NCBI GenBank assembly: GCA_964639445.1
Contig: CAZXDA010000013.1
Span: 1 to 16,607 of the forward strand
Length of the DNA: 16,607 nt
Direction of reading: 5' to 3'
Origin: 2-01-FULL-49-22 sp964639445
Lineage (GTDB): Bacteria > Patescibacteriota > Saccharimonadia > Saccharimonadales > UBA10212
Part shown: positions 13,276-16,607 of the stretch, one piece after another
Numbering within the stretch: the stretch's first letter is position 1
Layout: each line of letters opens with the position of its first letter
Program-made: the position numbers and the translations under genes
The notes under the pieces: model-generated
Seen by the model: the letters and a program-made list of their open reading frames with translations, nothing else
Told to the model about the DNA's origin: nothing
Database searches by the model: none

Positions 13276-14178
13276 TTATAGACTGTCAGCTATTTTTAGC
13301 AACTCTTCTGAGTTAAGCTGGGCATGGTCGTCAATAGTGTAGTGTACGCCGTTGTTTACCCACGTGGCGTTGTTTTTAGAATCGTAAATATAGACAGTCG
13401 TACCCTTAACCTGTGATGTCTGAACTTGAGCCTTGGGCACTATGGCATTGGCTTCTAAGGAAGCGCTATCCCAATTTGACGCTTGCTGTTTGATTGTGAA
13501 AAAACGGCTGTCGCTGGCGGAGCGGAACGTCATATCAATTGTCCCACTACGGACCTTGGCTGGACCATCAAATTTAAAGCCAGATGGCACATAATTTGGC
13601 ACCGCAGTTTTAATATGTGCTTTCATGCTGGCCACCTTTGTAGATACCTGCGGTATGCGGTTCCAGGCAAACACAAAACCACCGACAGCTAACACCAGTA
13701 GTGCTACAAGACAAGGCAGCCATATTGGAATTTTTCTGGCCTTTAAGGCCTTCTTATGAGCGTCGGCGTTCCACAAAGCGGCGTCTAACATCTTTTCTAT
13801 TTTTTGTTGCGAAACATTGTTTAAGAAATCCTGTAGTGGCGAGGGGGCTAAAGCTACCGCCGAGACAGATTGCTTGGATGACAATACTTCGCCATGCAAA
13901 GGTTTTTGCCTCTCAGCCGGTTTATGGGCAGAAAAATGTTTGCTTGGAGGCTTGGTTACAATTGAGCGCATAAGAGTTTTAGAACGCTGCGTGCGGCTAT
14001 GAACAGTATGCGCCGGTTGTTTGAGGTGCCTGGTGCCGCGCTTAATACCATCTAAAACAGCGCCAGCAACGGGATGCTGCATTGGCGAGATAGCTTTTTT
14101 AACAGCCCCTATCAGCTGGCCGGTGAGAGCGTCGTAACGTTTGCCGTTTATTTCGATAACGCTTGGTTTTTTACCCAC
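13276..14178 (-). CDS. Single-pass membrane protein with exported C-terminal domain
   Basis: 300 residues. A long basic, proline- and serine-rich cytosolic part (1-150) begins with KPSVIEINGKRYDALTGQL, which looks like a short strand-rich element, followed by a likely disordered region. One transmembrane helix lies at about 152-172. The outer domain (about 190-300: PNYVPSGFKFDGPAKVRSG, then alternating strands to LNSEELLKIADSL) resembles the DUF4367 type, a tentative match by eye. The start is GTG 14178, supported by a -35/-10 pair 10 nt upstream. It ends 33 bp before gltX begins but has its own promoter region. Role unknown; the topology suggests a surface or envelope-sensing function. Confidence 0.82.
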   Translation of the reverse strand: MGKKPSVIEINGKRYDALTGQLIGAVKKAISPMQHPVAGAVLDGIKRGTRHLKQPAHTVHSRTQRSKTLMRSIVTKPPSKHFSAHKPAERQKPLHGEVLSSKQSVSAVALAPSPLQDFLNNVSQQKIEKMLDAALWNADAHKKALKARKIPIWLPCLVALLVLAVGGFVFAWNRIPQVSTKVASMKAHIKTAVPNYVPSGFKFDGPAKVRSGTIDMTFRSASDSRFFTIKQQASNWDSASLEANAIVPKAQVQTSQVKGTTVYIYDSKNNATWVNNGVHYTIDDHAQLNSEELLKIADSL

Positions 14179-14188
14179 AGATTGTTCA

Positions 14189-14217
14189 ATAATACACCTA
14201 AATTTTTATGCAATCAA
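14189..14217 (-). promoter_or_regulatory. Promoter of the membrane protein gene at 14178
   Basis: On the minus strand: -35 TTGATT (14212-14217), 17-bp spacer, -10 TATTAT (14189-14194), then 10 nt to the GTG. No ribosome binding site; the expected leader is 0-4 nt. Confidence 0.55.
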
Positions 14218-14287
14218 CAGGGCTGCAGGACCCATGTGTATAACTTGAGTATCAACATTGTGCAATAGATTTAAGTTAGAATAAGTA

Positions 14288-14427
14288 TGATGAAATTCAC
14301 ATTTAACATTTCACATTTCACATTAATTTCTCAATTATCATTTATCAAACAAACTGCAGTTAATGCCCTTAAATGGAAATTGTTAATTGTTAATTTATTG
14401 AAAATTGCTAATTGTAAATTGCTAATT
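14288..14427 (+). repeat. Heptad-phased repeat array, 20 units
   Basis: Consecutive 7-base units: TGATGAA, ATTCACA, TTTAACA, TTTCACA twice, TTAATTT, CTCAATT, ATCATTT, ATCAAAC, AAACTGC, AGTTAAT, GCCCTTA, AATGGAA, ATTGTTA twice, ATTTATT, GAAAATT, GCTAATT, GTAAATT, GCTAATT. The left half repeats the unit order of the array at 10454 (TTTCACA, TTAATTT, ATCATTT against TTTCACA, TTAATTT, ATCATTG), and the right half is its inverse-like partner (ATTGTTA against ATTGTAA). It occupies the spacer in front of the PEGA gene. Confidence 0.72.
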
Positions 14428-14438
14428 GCGACTCCGAG

Positions 14439-14444
14439 AGGAGG
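14439..14444 (+). promoter_or_regulatory. Strong Shine-Dalgarno of the PEGA gene
   Basis: AGGAGG six bases before ATG 14451. It decides the start: the GTG at 14448 would have only three bases of spacing. It contrasts with the many genes here that lack any such site. Confidence 0.85.
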
Positions 14445-14450
14445 AGCGTG

Positions 14451-15932
14451 ATGGATTTTTTAGATCCCAGAGCTCGGCGATCCCACGCCAGAAGGTTATT
14501 TGTTGGTTATGTACTTATGGCTGTAGTTATTACTCTGGGCGCCTATCTTTTCTTTAGGGCCACCGAGGGTTACGGCATTAACACAAAAACTGGCCAAATT
14601 ATCCAAAACGGTATTTTGTTTGTTGATTCCACGCCCGGCGGGGCTGATATCTATCTCAATGATAAACCTCAGGGTTCTAAAACAGCGGCACGCTTAGTTT
14701 TACCAGCCGGCACTTATAAATTGACCATCAAAAAAGACGGCTACCGAAATTGGGAGCGAACATTTACGCTCACCGAGCGTTCTATTGCGCGCTTTGTTTA
14801 CCCATATTTATTTCCGCTAAAGCCGCAAATTACTGCTCTAAAAAATTACTCAGCTGGCCCGCCTTTAATGACCCAAAGTCCGGACCGCCGCTGGCTGCTA
14901 ATACAAACGCCTCAATCAACCACTGATAGAGTAGTATTTGACGAGTACGATACAACCAGCCCGGATCAGCCGCCTAAAGTCCTGATAATGCCAAGCGGCT
15001 TGCTGAGTGCAGGCTCGCCGAGCAATCTTGCCGATGCTGAGTGGTCGAGCGACAATAAACATCTGCTGCTTAAACACAGCTACGGCTCCAGTAGTGAATT
15101 TGTTGTCTTTAACCGCGATAATCCGGCGCAGTCATTTAACATCAACAGGCTCTTTAGTACCGCGCCCACTATGGTTGCCATGCGTAATAAAAAAATTGAT
15201 CAATTTTACATCTATAATCAATCAACGGGCAGTTTGTTGCTTGGTAACGCGGCCGACGCTTCGCTGTCGCCGCTTTTGACGCAGGTCTTAGCCTTTAAGC
15301 CCAGCGGTAGTGATTTGATTATCTATGTGACTGACCAGAACAGTTTGGCGGGCCAAGTGTCTGCCCGGATTTGGGACGGTAAAAAGTCGTACCCGCTTTA
15401 TAGCTTCCCTGCCGGCAGCCATTACCTGATTGACACGGCTCAGTTTCAGGGACGGTGGTACTATGTGGCCGGCAGCGACAGCAGCGAGCGGATCAATGTT
15501 TATAAAGATCCCTTAAACAGCCTTAAAGACCCTGCTATCGGTAAAGCTATTCCCCTGCTTTCACTCAATATTAAAGGAGCAACTAAGGCTTCTTTTTCGG
15601 TTAATACCCGTTTTATAGAAGCTGAAGCCGGCCAGGAATTATCCGTCTATGACTTTGAGACACAAACAGCTTACCATTACACATTGCCGTCCGTGCTGGC
15701 TAATTCACTGCACTGGATGGACGGCCACCGTCTGATTGGCGAGAGTAATGGCACGGTTTGGGCAACTGATTATGATTCTACTAACGAGCAGCTACTTGTG
15801 CCCACCGATTATGTTAACGGCGGATTCTTTGACCGCGACTATAAGTATTTATTTACGACTGCGGCAAGCGACAGCGGCGTTACATTGGAGCGAGTTGATA
15901 TGCGTGCCGGAGCAGATTTGCCGAAGCAGTAA
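14451..15932 (+). CDS. PEGA-domain membrane protein with propeller-like outer region
   Basis: 493 residues. A basic N-terminus (MDFLDPRARRSHARRLF) precedes one transmembrane segment at about 17-36. A PEGA domain follows at about 54-108 (ILFVDSTPGGADIYLNDKPQ, then PAGTYKLTIKKDGY), a small beta fold found in surface proteins of many bacteria. The remaining 380 residues have repeated strands with motifs such as SPDRRWLLIQ and SSDNKHLLLKH, recalling WD40- or TolB-like propeller blades. It probably sits outside the membrane and binds a surface ligand (inference). It has a clear AGGAGG site and a long leader made largely of heptad repeats. Its TAA directly abuts the TAA of the convergent sortase gene. 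Confidence 0.88.
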   Translation: MDFLDPRARRSHARRLFVGYVLMAVVITLGAYLFFRATEGYGINTKTGQIIQNGILFVDSTPGGADIYLNDKPQGSKTAARLVLPAGTYKLTIKKDGYRNWERTFTLTERSIARFVYPYLFPLKPQITALKNYSAGPPLMTQSPDRRWLLIQTPQSTTDRVVFDEYDTTSPDQPPKVLIMPSGLLSAGSPSNLADAEWSSDNKHLLLKHSYGSSSEFVVFNRDNPAQSFNINRLFSTAPTMVAMRNKKIDQFYIYNQSTGSLLLGNAADASLSPLLTQVLAFKPSGSDLIIYVTDQNSLAGQVSARIWDGKKSYPLYSFPAGSHYLIDTAQFQGRWYYVAGSDSSERINVYKDPLNSLKDPAIGKAIPLLSLNIKGATKASFSVNTRFIEAEAGQELSVYDFETQTAYHYTLPSVLANSLHWMDGHRLIGESNGTVWATDYDSTNEQLLVPTDYVNGGFFDRDYKYLFTTAASDSGVTLERVDMRAGADLPKQ

Positions 15933-16604
15933 TTATCTACTCATAAATTTCCAGAATCTTGACCACAGGCTAGGCGAGTTGCTTGGAATTATCTTAGATT
16001 GGGTCGCCAGAGCATTATTAGTCGATTGTGCGGCGTTTGTGGCTGGGTCAGGGCTGATCTGCTCACCTGTTACCACTAAGCGATTTATACTCGTACCCGG
16101 TGGGTCGCAGGTAATAAGAGTTGCTGTAGCCGGTTTATCAGCCGGGCCCAAAACAGACACATCAGTGGGCTTAACGATTTTCTTTTGGTAGACCTCATAT
16201 GTATAGCGCTTGCCGTCTTTCTGTAAGTAAAATGTGTCACCGGGCTCTAAACGCCCCAAAAGCACAAAAGCAAACTTGTACTTACCCGGATTAAAGATGT
16301 TATTAGACGAATGCCCCACGATTACGGTATTGCCGTTTTGGCCGGGTCTAGCACTATCGCCATAATTAACCACCCCATTATCCAGAGCTTTTAAGACGGC
16401 GTTTTCGTCAATGCTGTATAGGTCGTATATAACCGGTATTTCGACATTAATTTTAGGGATGATAATTTCGGACTCAGGTCCTACTGGCGCACCCTCCGTA
16501 ATTAGAGGCACATTGCTTAAGCTGCGGCTGGGCTGTATCAATGGTGCTATAAAACGCTCATTAAAAAAGCTGAAAAGCACAATTAAGATAACAATTAACC
16601 CCAC
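15933..16604 (-). CDS. Sortase (5' end probably beyond the window)
   Basis: Transpeptidase that cleaves a sorting signal and attaches the protein to another surface molecule. Catalytic residues are all visible: histidine in VIVGHSSNN (H98), cysteine in TLITCDPPG (C166) and arginine in NRLVV (R175). A hydrophobic N-terminal segment (GLIVILIVLFSFF) is the membrane anchor. The C-terminal 40 residues after the beta barrel are low in complexity, rich in S, N, A and P. The first candidate start is a GTG only 3 bases from the window edge and the frame stays open there, so the true start may lie outside. The TLITC motif points to the class D/E range, not class A; the exact class is uncertain. No LPxTG-type substrate was found in the window. 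Confidence 0.93.
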   Translation of the reverse strand: MGLIVILIVLFSFFNERFIAPLIQPSRSLSNVPLITEGAPVGPESEIIIPKINVEIPVIYDLYSIDENAVLKALDNGVVNYGDSARPGQNGNTVIVGHSSNNIFNPGKYKFAFVLLGRLEPGDTFYLQKDGKRYTYEVYQKKIVKPTDVSVLGPADKPATATLITCDPPGTSINRLVVTGEQISPDPATNAAQSTNNALATQSKIIPSNSPSLWSRFWKFMSR

Positions 16605-16607
16605 ACT

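Noticed and set aside
120..16604. UGA recoded as glycine (Gracilibacteria-type code)
   Set aside because: All core genes are full length when TGA is read as stop; recoding would break them into pieces.

Overview
The window reads like a chromosomal segment of a Patescibacteria/CPR bacterium, most plausibly Candidatus Saccharibacteria (TM7). This is inferred from gene content: housekeeping genes mixed with a DUF3048 protein, a PEGA-domain membrane protein, a sortase, a soluble PAS histidine kinase and a CheY-like regulator with a proline-rich tail. All 14 protein genes end in TAA or TAG, none in TGA. Transposases, phage genes and CRISPR arrays were not seen.

Layout. 1-119: GC-rich, foldable DNA of unknown role. 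120-3324 (minus): dprA then topA. 3343-3721 (plus): a strong promoter, a roughly 343-nt highly structured RNA with no coding potential, and a hairpin-plus-U terminator; I could not match it to tmRNA, RNase P, SRP or 6S RNA. 3725-4360 (minus): pth. 4421-4771 (plus): an orphan 116-aa gene whose stop codon shares a CTAG palindrome with the stop of der (4768-6081, minus). 6108-6141: a strong two-way terminator. 6157-8222 (minus): a kinase/regulator pair. 8226-8513: no gene, but a 49-nt palindrome. 8514-10053 (minus): an unknown 102-aa protein overlapping a Y-family DNA polymerase. 10375-10451 (minus): tRNA-Glu(CTC). 10553-13242 (minus): gltX followed by the DUF3048 gene. 13276-14178 (minus): a membrane-anchored protein with an exported domain. 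14451-15932 (plus): the PEGA protein. 15933-16604 (minus): a sortase cut by the window edge.

Two themes cut across the genes. First, many start codons have no Shine-Dalgarno sequence but carry a -10-like hexamer 6-11 nt upstream, suggesting leaderless or almost leaderless mRNAs; only the 102-aa gene and the PEGA gene have clear ribosome binding sites. Second, several spacers are built from consecutive 7-base units (10454-10551, 14288-14427, 10234-10268), and a 7-base repeat also sits inside the gltX coding sequence. One array appears to supply the -10 element of the tRNA-Glu gene.

Functionally the genes cover DNA topology and transformation (topA, dprA), translation (pth, der, gltX, tRNA-Glu), signalling, translesion synthesis and the cell surface (DUF3048, PEGA, sortase). 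The best candidates for something undescribed are the structured RNA at 3379-3721 and the heptad-phased repeats.
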